The notes beneath the pieces were generated by a model, which had not been told where the DNA came from, searched no databases, and worked only from the letters and a program-made list of their open reading frames with translations. Made by a program: the position numbers and the translations under genes. From NCBI GenBank assembly GCA_019307545.1, contig JAFDJI010000254.1, positions 1-5,951 of the forward strand: a stretch of 5,951 bases of DNA, given 5' to 3'. Shown here one piece after another: positions 1 through 5,522 of this stretch (positions are counted from its first letter, which is position 1; each line of letters starts with the position of its first letter). This DNA comes from Deltaproteobacteria bacterium. GTDB taxonomy: Bacteria; Myxococcota_A; UBA796; GCA-2862545.

Positions 1-1087
1 CCTGCTCAGGGGTCACCGCCCAACGACCATCGGGAGAGACCCCGATAATGCCCTCGTCAGGCTGTTCCTCACCCTCTGACGGGGGAAGCGGAACAGGGTC
101 GATGGGAGGAGGAAGGTGGCGGAGCCCCACCTTGGAGTAGCGATGCTCTGCGAGCCGCTCGCCGGTCTCGATGTCCAGGTCCACCCACTGGAAGCTGGCG
201 TTCGAGAAATCTTCCTCCACATCCCCCCGGGTCTCACAGTGGCGCAGGGTCCGGTCGTCCACCCAGGCCAGGTGGAGGCGGGGGGCGAAGCTGGAAATCG
301 GAGACACGCTCGCCGGCACTTCGGCACGTTCCAGCACGCGCTCGCCGGTCTCGAGGTCGAGGACCACGAGGTCGCGGGAGTGGTGGTAGCGGTCGCGGTG
401 CGTTGCCCCGAGTGCCAGGAACCGCCCGTTCGGGGAGCGGGCGCTGGTGAGGAGGGCCGGGATCCAGTCGGGGTCGAGGTCCGCGATGGCTTTCGGCGCC
501 GTGCCGTCGCGTGGCACGGACCACAAGGTGTTGTTCGGGCTGGCTTCGACCACCAGGAGCGTGGCCCCAGAGCCCGACACCACGCGCCGCACTGGCCGGT
601 CGAAGAGCGGCCGGGCCGGTTCCTTCAGGTCCATGGCCGCCACGTGCAGGGTCGCGCGTGACTCGTCCCACTCGATCGCGCGGTAATCGTCCCCGTGGGG
701 TTCCAGGGCAACACCGATGATGTGATCCGCTGAGTCCAGGTGCGTGTAGAACAAGATCTCGCCGCGGGTCCGGTCGATGGAGAGCAACTCCGCGCCCCCG
801 CCGGGCATCAGCGGTTGCACTTGGGCGTGAGCCAGGTCGAGCATCGCCAACCCGTCTTCGAGGGTGACGAGCACCCGACTTCGGTCCAGACGCGCTTCCG
901 GCGCCATCCGCGCGCCACGCAGCAGGATCCGTGCGGGTTGCCCGGAACCAGCCTCGACCACCACGACGTGCGGCGAGCTCCCAAGGGCCCGGACCAGAAA
1001 CAGCAGCGGCCCGTCTCCCACCTCCAGAGCTCGCACGCTCCCCCCGAACACCGGCACAACCAGCAGGGACAACAGAACGAGATACAT
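1..1087 (-). CDS. Secreted beta-propeller-like (TolB/PD40-type) protein, 3' end cut off by window edge
   Basis: A minus-strand reading frame starts at ATG 1087 and stays open for 362 codons to the left edge, so the C-terminus is missing. The start is fixed by a strong Shine-Dalgarno GGAGGAG (1092-1098) four bases upstream; no in-frame start is seen further up. The N-terminus (MYLVLLSLLVVPVFGGSVRA) looks like a short Sec signal peptide, though it lacks the usual Lys/Arg before the hydrophobic stretch, so export is inferred. The rest reads like a beta-propeller: SPNGRF (about residues 218-223) and SPDGRW (about 351-356) match the PD40/TolB blade signature, and ETGER recurs at 246-250 and 307-311, one blade (61 residues) apart. 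The likely place is the periplasm or cell surface, in a scaffold or binding role. No catalytic motif is visible, and a WD40-like or dipeptidyl-peptidase-type N-terminal propeller cannot be excluded without the missing end. It is divergent from the transglutaminase-like gene. Confidence 0.8.
   Translation of the reverse strand, partial: MYLVLLSLLVVPVFGGSVRALEVGDGPLLFLVRALGSSPHVVVVEAGSGQPARILLRGARMAPEARLDRSRVLVTLEDGLAMLDLAHAQVQPLMPGGGAELLSIDRTRGEILFYTHLDSADHIIGVALEPHGDDYRAIEWDESRATLHVAAMDLKEPARPLFDRPVRRVVSGSGATLLVVEASPNNTLWSVPRDGTAPKAIADLDPDWIPALLTSARSPNGRFLALGATHRDRYHHSRDLVVLDLETGERVLERAEVPASVSPISSFAPRLHLAWVDDRTLRHCETRGDVEEDFSNASFQWVDLDIETGERLAEHRYSKVGLRHLPPPIDPVPLPPSEGEEQPDEGIIGVSPDGRWAVTPEQ
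156..354 (-). repeat. Pair of 16-base direct repeats encoding the ETGER blade motif
   Basis: The sequence CGCTCGCCGGTCTCGA occurs at 156-171 and again at 339-354. The copies are 183 bases apart, exactly 61 codons, and in the same frame of the minus-strand gene, where each encodes the ETGER turn. The spacing fits one beta-propeller blade, so this is internal protein repetition and not a mobile or regulatory repeat. Confidence 0.6.
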
Positions 1088-1184
1088 ACGGCTCCTCCGG
1101 GTGGGGTTCCGTTCCGATCGCCCAACACGTACCCGTGAGGCTTTCGTCCAGCCTGAGCAACCCTCACACGGCAGAGGATTGGCG
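1088..1184. promoter_or_regulatory. Divergent intergenic region with imperfect inverted repeat
   Basis: These 97 bases separate two genes pointing away from each other, so promoters for both should lie here or just inside the genes. No convincing -35/-10 pair can be read. An inverted repeat GTGAGG (1135-1140) / CCTCAC (1162-1167) surrounds the middle of the region, and inside it is a short hairpin AGGCT (1138-1142) / AGCCT (1150-1154). Either could be an operator, but both are short and could be chance in GC-rich DNA. The promoter role is inferred from position. Confidence 0.35.
1173..1178 (+). promoter_or_regulatory. Ribosome binding site that decides the transglutaminase-like start
   Basis: AGAGGA lies six bases before GTG 1185, an ideal spacing. 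This favours the GTG over TTG 1179, which would be almost on top of the site, and over far-upstream in-frame starts that would lie inside the divergent gene. Confidence 0.6.
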
Positions 1185-1844
1185 GTGTCGAACCTGTCCC
1201 CATTCCTGGAGCCCAATGCCTTCGTGGACTACGACCACCCCGCGATCGCCGCGTACACCCGTGAGCACACGACCCCGGGAGACGGTCCGATCGACCACGC
1301 GATGCGCCTGTACTACGCGATCCGCGACGACTTTCGCTACAACCCCTGGCGTGTCCTCACCACCCCCGAGGCCTTTCGAGCCAGTGGTGTCGTCCTGCGC
1401 GACCGGGCCGAGGGAGCACACTGCATCGACAAGGCGAACCTCCTCGCCGCCTGTGCGCGCCTGCTGGGGATTCCCAGCCGCCTGCACTTCGCCAACGTGC
1501 GGAATCACATCGGAACCGCAGACCTCGAGCGGCTGCTGGGCACGAGCCTGCTGGTCTTCCACGGGTACGTCGAGTTGCACCTCGAGGGACAGTGGGTGGC
1601 GGCCACGCCGGCGTTCAACAAGGAACTCTGCGAGTACCTGGGCGTGGCACCCCTGCCCTTCGACGGTCGCCACGACTCCATCTTCCAGGAGTACGACCAG
1701 TCGGGTGGCCGATTCATGGAGTATATCCGCGACCACGGCACCTTCCCCGACATCCCCTTCGACCTGATGATCGCGGAGTGGAAGCGGTACTACCCGGAGT
1801 TCATGCAGAACGGGTGGCCCTCGAAGGGTCCTCGAGACAGCTGA
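1185..1844 (+). CDS. Transglutaminase-like cysteine protein (219 aa)
   Basis: The protein fits the bacterial transglutaminase-like (papain-fold) superfamily in its small stand-alone form. Residues 78-99 carry the core signature: AHCIDKANLLAACARLLGIP, then SR. Cys80 is the predicted nucleophile, followed by the usual amphipathic helix and the GIPSR strand. His126 in FHGYVELHLEGQWV is the predicted catalytic histidine. Where the classical triad has Asp-Pro, this protein has Thr141-Pro142 in ATPAFN. As I recall related proteins, TPAFN and the later FDGRHDS are typical of this subfamily and not a fresh mutation. No signal peptide or membrane segment is seen, so it is probably cytoplasmic. Such proteins may be amidases, peptidases or transferases; the substrate is unknown. 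The start is GTG 1185, chosen for the upstream AGAGGA and because residues after it begin a compact domain. It lies 146 bases upstream of the folate enzyme on the same strand, but no functional link is evident. Confidence 0.85.
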   Translation: MSNLSPFLEPNAFVDYDHPAIAAYTREHTTPGDGPIDHAMRLYYAIRDDFRYNPWRVLTTPEAFRASGVVLRDRAEGAHCIDKANLLAACARLLGIPSRLHFANVRNHIGTADLERLLGTSLLVFHGYVELHLEGQWVAATPAFNKELCEYLGVAPLPFDGRHDSIFQEYDQSGGRFMEYIRDHGTFPDIPFDLMIAEWKRYYPEFMQNGWPSKGPRDS

Positions 1845-1990
1845 GCTGCCGGACCGGGCCGATGCGCAGCGTTGGGGACCGCTACTGGTCCTCCGGTGCC
1901 ACATCGAGCGGCAGCGTGGAGCTGCGGGTGGTTATGCTCCCCACCCTCCAGACCGGGGCAGCGAGTCCCCAGCAGCACAGCGGAGCCAGC
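1845..1990. other. Spacer between the transglutaminase-like gene and the folate enzyme gene
   Basis: The 146 bases hold no gene. A hairpin GGACC (1876-1880) / GGTCC (1887-1891), which can be lengthened by a G-T and a G-C pair to seven pairs (1874-1893), sits about 30 bases after the upstream stop. It has no T run, so it is not a standard intrinsic terminator. TATGCT at 1933-1938 resembles a -10 box but has no partner -35 at the right distance. Whether the two genes share a transcript cannot be decided from the sequence. Confidence 0.4.
1982..1985 (+). promoter_or_regulatory. Ribosome binding site for the folate enzyme gene
   Basis: GGAG lies five bases before ATG 1991. The frame is open back to 1592, so this site, together with the fit to known family N-termini, sets the start. 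Confidence 0.6.
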
Positions 1991-3685
1991 ATGAGCCAGA
2001 GCCCCATCGTCGAGTGTGTGCCGAACTTCTCCGAGGGAAGTGACCTGGAGGTCCTCCGACAGATCACCGACGCCATCGAGGCCGTCGACGGGATCACCCT
2101 CCTCGACGTGGATCCCGGCGAGGCCACCAACCGCACCGTGGTCACCTTCGTCGGTTCACCGCCAGCAGTCGAAGAGGCCGCCTTCCGCGCGATCGCCTGC
2201 GCGGCGGAGCTCATCGACATGTCCGGGCATCGCGGGGCTCACCCGCGCATGGGCGCTACCGACGTCTGCCCCTTCGTCCCCGTCGCCGGCATCACCATGG
2301 CGGAGTGCGCGGAGATGGCACGCCGAGTCGGCGCCCGGGTGGGGTCGGAGTTGCAGATCCCGATCTACCTCTACGAGGCTGCGGCCTCGACCCCCGAGCG
2401 CCAGAACCTCGCGACGGTCCGCACTGGGGAGTACGAGGGCCTCGCCGCACGCTTTGGCGACCTCACGCAGGGGCCAGACCACGGACCCAGGGCGATGGAC
2501 GACAACGTGCGGCGCACCGGGGCCACCGCCGTCGGGGCCCGACCGTTCCTGGTCGCCTACAACGTGAACCTCAACACCCGCAACACCCGCAAGGCGATGA
2601 AGATCGCCGCCCGAATCCGCGAGAAGGGCATCATCCGCCGCGACGAACGAAACGAGATCGTCCGCGATGCCGAGGGCAAGGCCGTCCGCGACCCGGGGAT
2701 GTTCCAGAAGGTCAAGGCCATCGGGTGGTTCATCGAGGAGTACGACCGCTGCCAGGTGTCGATCAACTTCGTAGACCACCGGGTGAGCCCGATCCACGAG
2801 GTGGTCGACGCCATCCGCCGGGTCGCCGACGAGGAAGGCGTGGTGGTCACCGGGAGCGAGTTGGTCGGTCTCATCCCCCTGGAGGCCATGCTCGCCGCGG
2901 GACGCCACTACCTGCGCCGCCAGGGGTTGAACCCCGGGGCGCCCGAGTCCGACGTCATCGAGACCGCCATCCGCTCCCTGGGGCTACGCGATCTGGGACC
3001 CTTCGACCCCGCGGAGCGCATCATCGAGCGCCGCATCGCCTCGGACGGCCCCCTCGTGAAGGAGACGCTCCGTGGCTTCGCTGACCGCCTGGCGTCCAGT
3101 GCCCCCGCCCCGGGCGGGGGTTCGGTGGCCGCCCTGTGCGGCGCGCTGTCGACCGGGTTGGCCGCAATGGTGGCCCAACTCACCACCGGAAAGAAGGGCT
3201 ACGAGGCGCTCGGCGACGCCGTGGACGAGATGGCGCTCGCCGCCCAGGGCCTCCGGGAGGGGTTCCTGGCCGACGTCGACACCGATACCGCGGCCTTCGA
3301 CGGGCTCATGGCGGCCTTTGGCCTCCCCCGCAAGACCCCGGAGGAGCAAGCCGCGCGGAAAGAGGCGATCCAGGCGGCGACCACACACGCAATCGAGGTG
3401 CCGCTGCGGGTGCTGGAACGGGCCGCGGAGGCGGTCGCCCTGGTCGAGGTCGCGGTCACCGGAAACCGGAATGCCCGCTCCGACGCCGGAGTGGCCGCAC
3501 TCACCGCCGAGGCTGCCGCTGAGGGCGCCTGGTACAACGTGTGCATCAACCTCGAGGGTCTCGACGACGCCGACGCGGCCCGGAGGTACCGGGAGCGCGC
3601 CAACACCGCCCTCGCCGCGGTGACCCTCCGCACCACCGCCCTTCGCGCCCAGGTACGCACGCAGTTGGGTGGATTCGACGCCTGA
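1991..3685 (+). CDS. ftcD: Formimidoyltransferase-cyclodeaminase, bifunctional (564 aa)
   Basis: This fused folate enzyme ends histidine catabolism. The first activity moves the formimino group from formiminoglutamate to tetrahydrofolate; the second closes the ring and releases ammonia, giving 5,10-methenyl-tetrahydrofolate. The N-terminus (IVECVPNFSEG, residues 6-16) and HPRMGATDVCPF (84-95) match the transferase domain closely; His84 aligns with the catalytic His82 of the mammalian enzyme. The second transferase subdomain covers about 186-330, with LVAYNVNLN and KAIGWFIEEY. The cyclodeaminase domain runs from about 355 to the end, with APAPGGGSVAAL (near 371-382), DVDTDTAAF, LPRKTPEEQ and NRNARSD (492-498). 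Between about 214 and 236 it has a charged stretch absent from the human protein (541 residues) but usual in bacterial homologues. All expected regions are present and uninterrupted, so it should be active in the cytoplasm. The in-frame opening back to 1592 overlaps the upstream gene and is not used. No hutH, hutU or hutI is in view. Confidence 0.95.
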   Translation: MSQSPIVECVPNFSEGSDLEVLRQITDAIEAVDGITLLDVDPGEATNRTVVTFVGSPPAVEEAAFRAIACAAELIDMSGHRGAHPRMGATDVCPFVPVAGITMAECAEMARRVGARVGSELQIPIYLYEAAASTPERQNLATVRTGEYEGLAARFGDLTQGPDHGPRAMDDNVRRTGATAVGARPFLVAYNVNLNTRNTRKAMKIAARIREKGIIRRDERNEIVRDAEGKAVRDPGMFQKVKAIGWFIEEYDRCQVSINFVDHRVSPIHEVVDAIRRVADEEGVVVTGSELVGLIPLEAMLAAGRHYLRRQGLNPGAPESDVIETAIRSLGLRDLGPFDPAERIIERRIASDGPLVKETLRGFADRLASSAPAPGGGSVAALCGALSTGLAAMVAQLTTGKKGYEALGDAVDEMALAAQGLREGFLADVDTDTAAFDGLMAAFGLPRKTPEEQAARKEAIQAATTHAIEVPLRVLERAAEAVALVEVAVTGNRNARSDAGVAALTAEAAAEGAWYNVCINLEGLDDADAARRYRERANTALAAVTLRTTALRAQVRTQLGGFDA

Positions 3686-3687
3686 GG

Positions 3688-3720
3688 GCCGCGCACGTCC
3701 GGGCGACGACCCTGCGCGGC
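3688..3720 (+). terminator. Possible terminator hairpin after the folate enzyme gene
   Basis: GCCGCGCA (3688-3695) pairs perfectly with TGCGCGGC (3713-3720), starting three bases after the TGA stop. Inside it, CGTC (3696-3699) can pair with GACG (3705-3708) around a five-base loop, leaving a four-base bulge on one side. The stem is stable and well placed, but no T run follows, so it would have to act as a T-less or Rho-assisted terminator, or simply protect the mRNA end. Competing folds with the next palindromes are possible. Confidence 0.35.
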
Positions 3721-3748
3721 GCGCATGCGCGCAGAAGCGCGGCCGCGC
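3719..3748. repeat. Two adjacent perfect GC palindromes
   Basis: GCGCGCATGCGCGC (3719-3732) and GCGCGGCCGCGC (3737-3748) are each perfectly self-complementary and only four bases apart. The first can also fold as CTGCGCG (3712-3718) / CGCGCAG (3728-3734) with a nine-base loop. They could be part of a transcription end structure, a protein-binding site, or compositional accident in a GC-rich spacer. Confidence 0.4.
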
Positions 3749-3842
3749 ATCCTGACGAGGGAGCGCAGCGCATTATCGGCTTTCCAAGGTGATCTCACTC
3801 TTCGCCGGAGGGTGGCATGGGATCTGCTTGGCAGGGAGACGA

Positions 3843-3858
3843 CCCCGCTGTGACGGGG
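3843..3858 (+). promoter_or_regulatory. Small hairpin just upstream of the ribosome binding site
   Basis: CCCCG (3843-3847) and CGGGG (3854-3858) form a five-pair stem with a six-base loop, ending seven bases before the AAGGAG of the small secreted protein gene. It might influence translation or mRNA stability. It does not match a riboswitch or other leader that I recognise. Confidence 0.25.
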
Positions 3859-3865
3859 CCTGTCC

Positions 3866-3871
3866 AAGGAG
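3866..3871 (+). promoter_or_regulatory. Ribosome binding site for the small cysteine-rich protein
   Basis: AAGGAG, seven bases before ATG 3879, is a near-ideal Shine-Dalgarno. It decides against the longer in-frame start at 3789, which would put about 30 unrelated residues before an otherwise normal signal peptide. Confidence 0.7.
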
Positions 3872-3878
3872 CAAACCG

Positions 3879-4172
3879 ATGTCTAGGATCCCCTATCTCC
3901 TCCCGTTGTTTCTTCTGTTCTCGATCGGCCTTGCCGCTGGCTTCGACCACCCTTCCGACACAACCCTGGTGGCCGACACCGGTATCTTCGAGGACACCGG
4001 CCTGACCGACCAGGCCGCCTGCCCGGGCGGACTCGACCAGTCCGAGTGCCTGATCTGCGACGGGAGCTGGGAGTGTGAGGGTGAAGGCTGCTCCAGGGCA
4101 TGCGGTTGCATGGGCTGCAACCTCACCCTGTGTCCGGCGGAAGTGACCGGTTCAAACCCGATCAGCGACTAG
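3879..4172 (+). CDS. Small secreted, acidic, cysteine-rich protein of unknown function (97 aa)
   Basis: I do not recognise this family. The N-terminus has Arg3, a hydrophobic run (about residues 4-19) and a small-residue end (GLAA), so a signal peptidase I site near residue 20 is likely. Next comes an acidic linker with DTGIFEDTG (33-41) and no cysteine. The C-terminal half (48-85) packs nine cysteines at 48, 57, 60, 66, 71, 75, 77, 80 and 85, with dense spacing (CSRACGCMGC) at 71-80. After cleavage the protein would have about 14 acidic residues, one Arg and no Lys. Such features suit a disulfide-stabilised extracellular or periplasmic domain, or metal binding; the odd cysteine number would leave one free or allow dimer formation. 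The signal peptide and good ribosome binding site argue for a real gene. Its TAG stop overlaps the stop of the convergent transporter gene. Function is unknown; a lipoprotein is unlikely because no lipobox cysteine follows the hydrophobic run. Confidence 0.7.
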   Translation: MSRIPYLLPLFLLFSIGLAAGFDHPSDTTLVADTGIFEDTGLTDQAACPGGLDQSECLICDGSWECEGEGCSRACGCMGCNLTLCPAEVTGSNPISD

Positions 4173-5479
4173 CCGATGAAGGTCACCTTCCCTTCCCGCT
4201 CCCGGAGCGGGTAGCGCAGGAACGCCACGAACCCGGCGATGAAAGCCACTGCCGCGACGAGTGGCACCGCCCTCAACCCCACGATGCTGGTGGTCTGGCC
4301 CCCGAGCACCATCAAGCCGAAGGCGAAGATGGAGGCGCCGATCATCGTCTTCTGCAACACCGCCTGCATCCCGAAGTAGATCGCCTCGCGGCGCTGTCCG
4401 GTGAGTTGCTCGTCGTAGTCGACCACGTCGGCGAGCAGGGCGAAGGGCAGCATCATGAAGCCCGCGGTGGGGATGCCGATGAGCCCCATCACCACCGCGC
4501 TCTGCACCAACTCGCTCCCGAAGGGCAGGTGCCCCACCAGGGACAGCGCAGGGACCACCAGGGCGCTCCCGACCAGGGTCACCATGAACGCCATGTGCTT
4601 CCCCCACCGCTTGGCCATGTCGTTGAACAGGAAGAAGCACACCAGGTTCATCAGGAGGAACGGGCCCATGAGGATCGGCACGTCCCCCTCGCCGAGGCCA
4701 AGCAGATCCTGCACCCAGTAGGGCACGACCATGATCAGCAGGTTCAGACCGAACCAGTAAAACGAGGTGGCCACCACCAGGTGGAGGAACGGCCGGTTGT
4801 GGAAGGTGAGCCGCATCCAGGTGATCAGGCCGGGTTGCTCACCCTGCGGTGCCTCGTCGCTGGCAGGGGTCGTGGGGCGCTCCCGGATCCACAGCAGGGT
4901 TGGCACGAAGGAGACAACGCATAGACCGGCGACCACCCCCCCGAGCGCGGCCCAGCCCCAGGACTCGATGACCACCCCGATGACCGCAAAGACCGCGGTG
5001 CCCACCATCACCCCCACCGCCTGCAGGGTGGTGAGGTTCACCCGCTCGTCGAGATCGGAGGTGATCTCGGGGATCAGCGCCAGGTAGGGGGTGACCACCA
5101 CGGTGTAGAGCACGAAGTAGGCCTGGATGAACACGAAGGCCCACAGGGTGTTGGACCAGTGCAGGCCGGGAGACGGCGGCATCCACAACAGGAAGAACAC
5201 CAGAGCCAGCGGGCCGACGCCGAAGAGGATGAAGGGGATGCGGCGACCCCACTTCGAGCGGAGGCGATCGCTCCAGTAGGCGATGAGGGGGTCGGTGATC
5301 CCGTCGGTGAGCCGCCCCAGGAAGAAGATGGCGCCGAAGACCGGCACCACGACCAGGGCTGTTTCCGGAGAGGGCACGTACAGCTTGTAGATCCACTGGG
5401 AGATCACCAGGTTGGTGAGGTTCATCGCGATGCCGCCCGTGGCGTAGGCGGCCTTGCGGCCCATGGAGAGCGTGGCCAT
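4169..5479 (-). CDS. GPH/MelB-type MFS cation symporter (436 aa)
   Basis: This is an inner-membrane transporter of the MFS_2 group (glycoside-pentoside-hexuronide:cation symporters, MelB-like), with hydrophobic segments fitting about 12 helices. From ATG 5479, Arg56-x-x-Asp59-x-x-x-Asp63-Pro matches the RxxDxxxDP motif in helix 2 of MelB, whose two aspartates bind the coupling cation. It is followed by the loop signature SDRLRSKWGRRIPF (70-83). TPYLALIPEIT (130-140) followed by DLDER, and DVVDYDEQLTGQRREAIYFG (from 351), are further family marks. The middle loop (PTTPASDEAPQGEQPG) is charged and variable, as usual between the two six-helix halves. The substrate cannot be told; a sugar or glycoside is typical. 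The start at 5479 is preferred over ATG 5506 because TTGGAG lies seven bases upstream and the extra nine residues are not hydrophobic. It follows the unknown gene at 5523 by 43 bases on the same strand, suggesting one operon, and converges with the cysteine-rich gene. Confidence 0.88.
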   Translation of the reverse strand: MATLSMGRKAAYATGGIAMNLTNLVISQWIYKLYVPSPETALVVVPVFGAIFFLGRLTDGITDPLIAYWSDRLRSKWGRRIPFILFGVGPLALVFFLLWMPPSPGLHWSNTLWAFVFIQAYFVLYTVVVTPYLALIPEITSDLDERVNLTTLQAVGVMVGTAVFAVIGVVIESWGWAALGGVVAGLCVVSFVPTLLWIRERPTTPASDEAPQGEQPGLITWMRLTFHNRPFLHLVVATSFYWFGLNLLIMVVPYWVQDLLGLGEGDVPILMGPFLLMNLVCFFLFNDMAKRWGKHMAFMVTLVGSALVVPALSLVGHLPFGSELVQSAVVMGLIGIPTAGFMMLPFALLADVVDYDEQLTGQRREAIYFGMQAVLQKTMIGASIFAFGLMVLGGQTTSIVGLRAVPLVAAVAFIAGFVAFLRYPLREREGKVTFIG

Positions 5480-5486
5480 GTGTTCG

Positions 5487-5490
5487 CTCC
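5487..5490 (-). promoter_or_regulatory. Ribosome binding site that decides the transporter start
   Basis: Read on the minus strand, GGAG (within TTGGAG) precedes ATG 5479 by seven bases. The alternative ATG 5506 has only a GTAGG directly against it, with no proper spacing. Confidence 0.6.
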
Positions 5491-5522
5491 AACTGGTCAA
5501 ACGCATCCTACGACGCGGGCAC

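Larger units (their letters stand above)
3686..3878. other. Intergenic region: GC palindromes followed by leader of the small secreted protein gene
   Basis: There is no coding gene in these 193 bases. The first 70 are rich in palindromes: a hairpin at 3688-3720, a perfect 14-base palindrome GCGCGCATGCGCGC (3719-3732) and a perfect 12-base palindrome GCGCGGCCGCGC (3737-3748). The rest is less biased in composition and must hold the promoter of the downstream gene unless it is read through from the folate enzyme gene. I could not pick a credible -35/-10 pair. Confidence 0.5.

Noticed and set aside
234..1160. A 308-codon minus-strand opening overlapping the propeller gene
   Set aside because: It is a different frame from the signal-peptide and propeller frame; its translation is low-complexity Arg/Gly/Pro with no domain, and it lacks the strong ribosome binding site seen before ATG 1087.
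864..1184. Upstream extension of the transglutaminase-like frame
   Set aside because: The extra 107 residues lie over the divergent gene and the intergenic region, are Arg/Ser/Pro-rich, and do not resemble a domain. GTG 1185 has a good ribosome binding site.
1933..1938. TATGCT as a -10 promoter box for the folate enzyme gene
   Set aside because: No acceptable -35 hexamer is found 16-18 bases upstream, so a single weak hexamer is not enough.
1592..1990. Upstream extension of the formimidoyltransferase frame
   Set aside because: It overlaps the transglutaminase-like gene, and known family members begin at the VECVPNFSEG segment just after ATG 1991.
2156..2908. A 250-codon minus-strand opening opposite the folate enzyme gene
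   Set aside because: It is antisense to a well-supported gene; its composition (His/Asp/Val/Leu) is what the complement of GC-rich codons produces, with no domain.
3712..3748. Palindromes as a phage or integron attachment site
   Set aside because: No integrase, tRNA gene, flanking direct repeat or change in composition is present; GC palindromes alone do not support this.
3199..3867. A 222-codon minus-strand opening over the folate enzyme end and the spacer
   Set aside because: Arg/Ala/Ser-rich translation with no motif. It runs through the palindromic spacer and opposes a highly conserved gene.
3789..3878. Longer in-frame start for the cysteine-rich protein
   Set aside because: Starting at 3789 would bury the signal peptide about 30 residues in. 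The AAGGAG before ATG 3879 marks the better start.
4100..4924. A 274-codon plus-strand opening opposite the transporter
   Set aside because: The His/Gln/Glu/Asp-rich product is the typical antisense image of a membrane protein gene with GC-rich codons; the minus strand has clear family motifs.
5480..5506. ATG 5506 as transporter start
   Set aside because: There is no properly spaced ribosome binding site, while ATG 5479 has TTGGAG at seven bases. It stays possible but is second choice.
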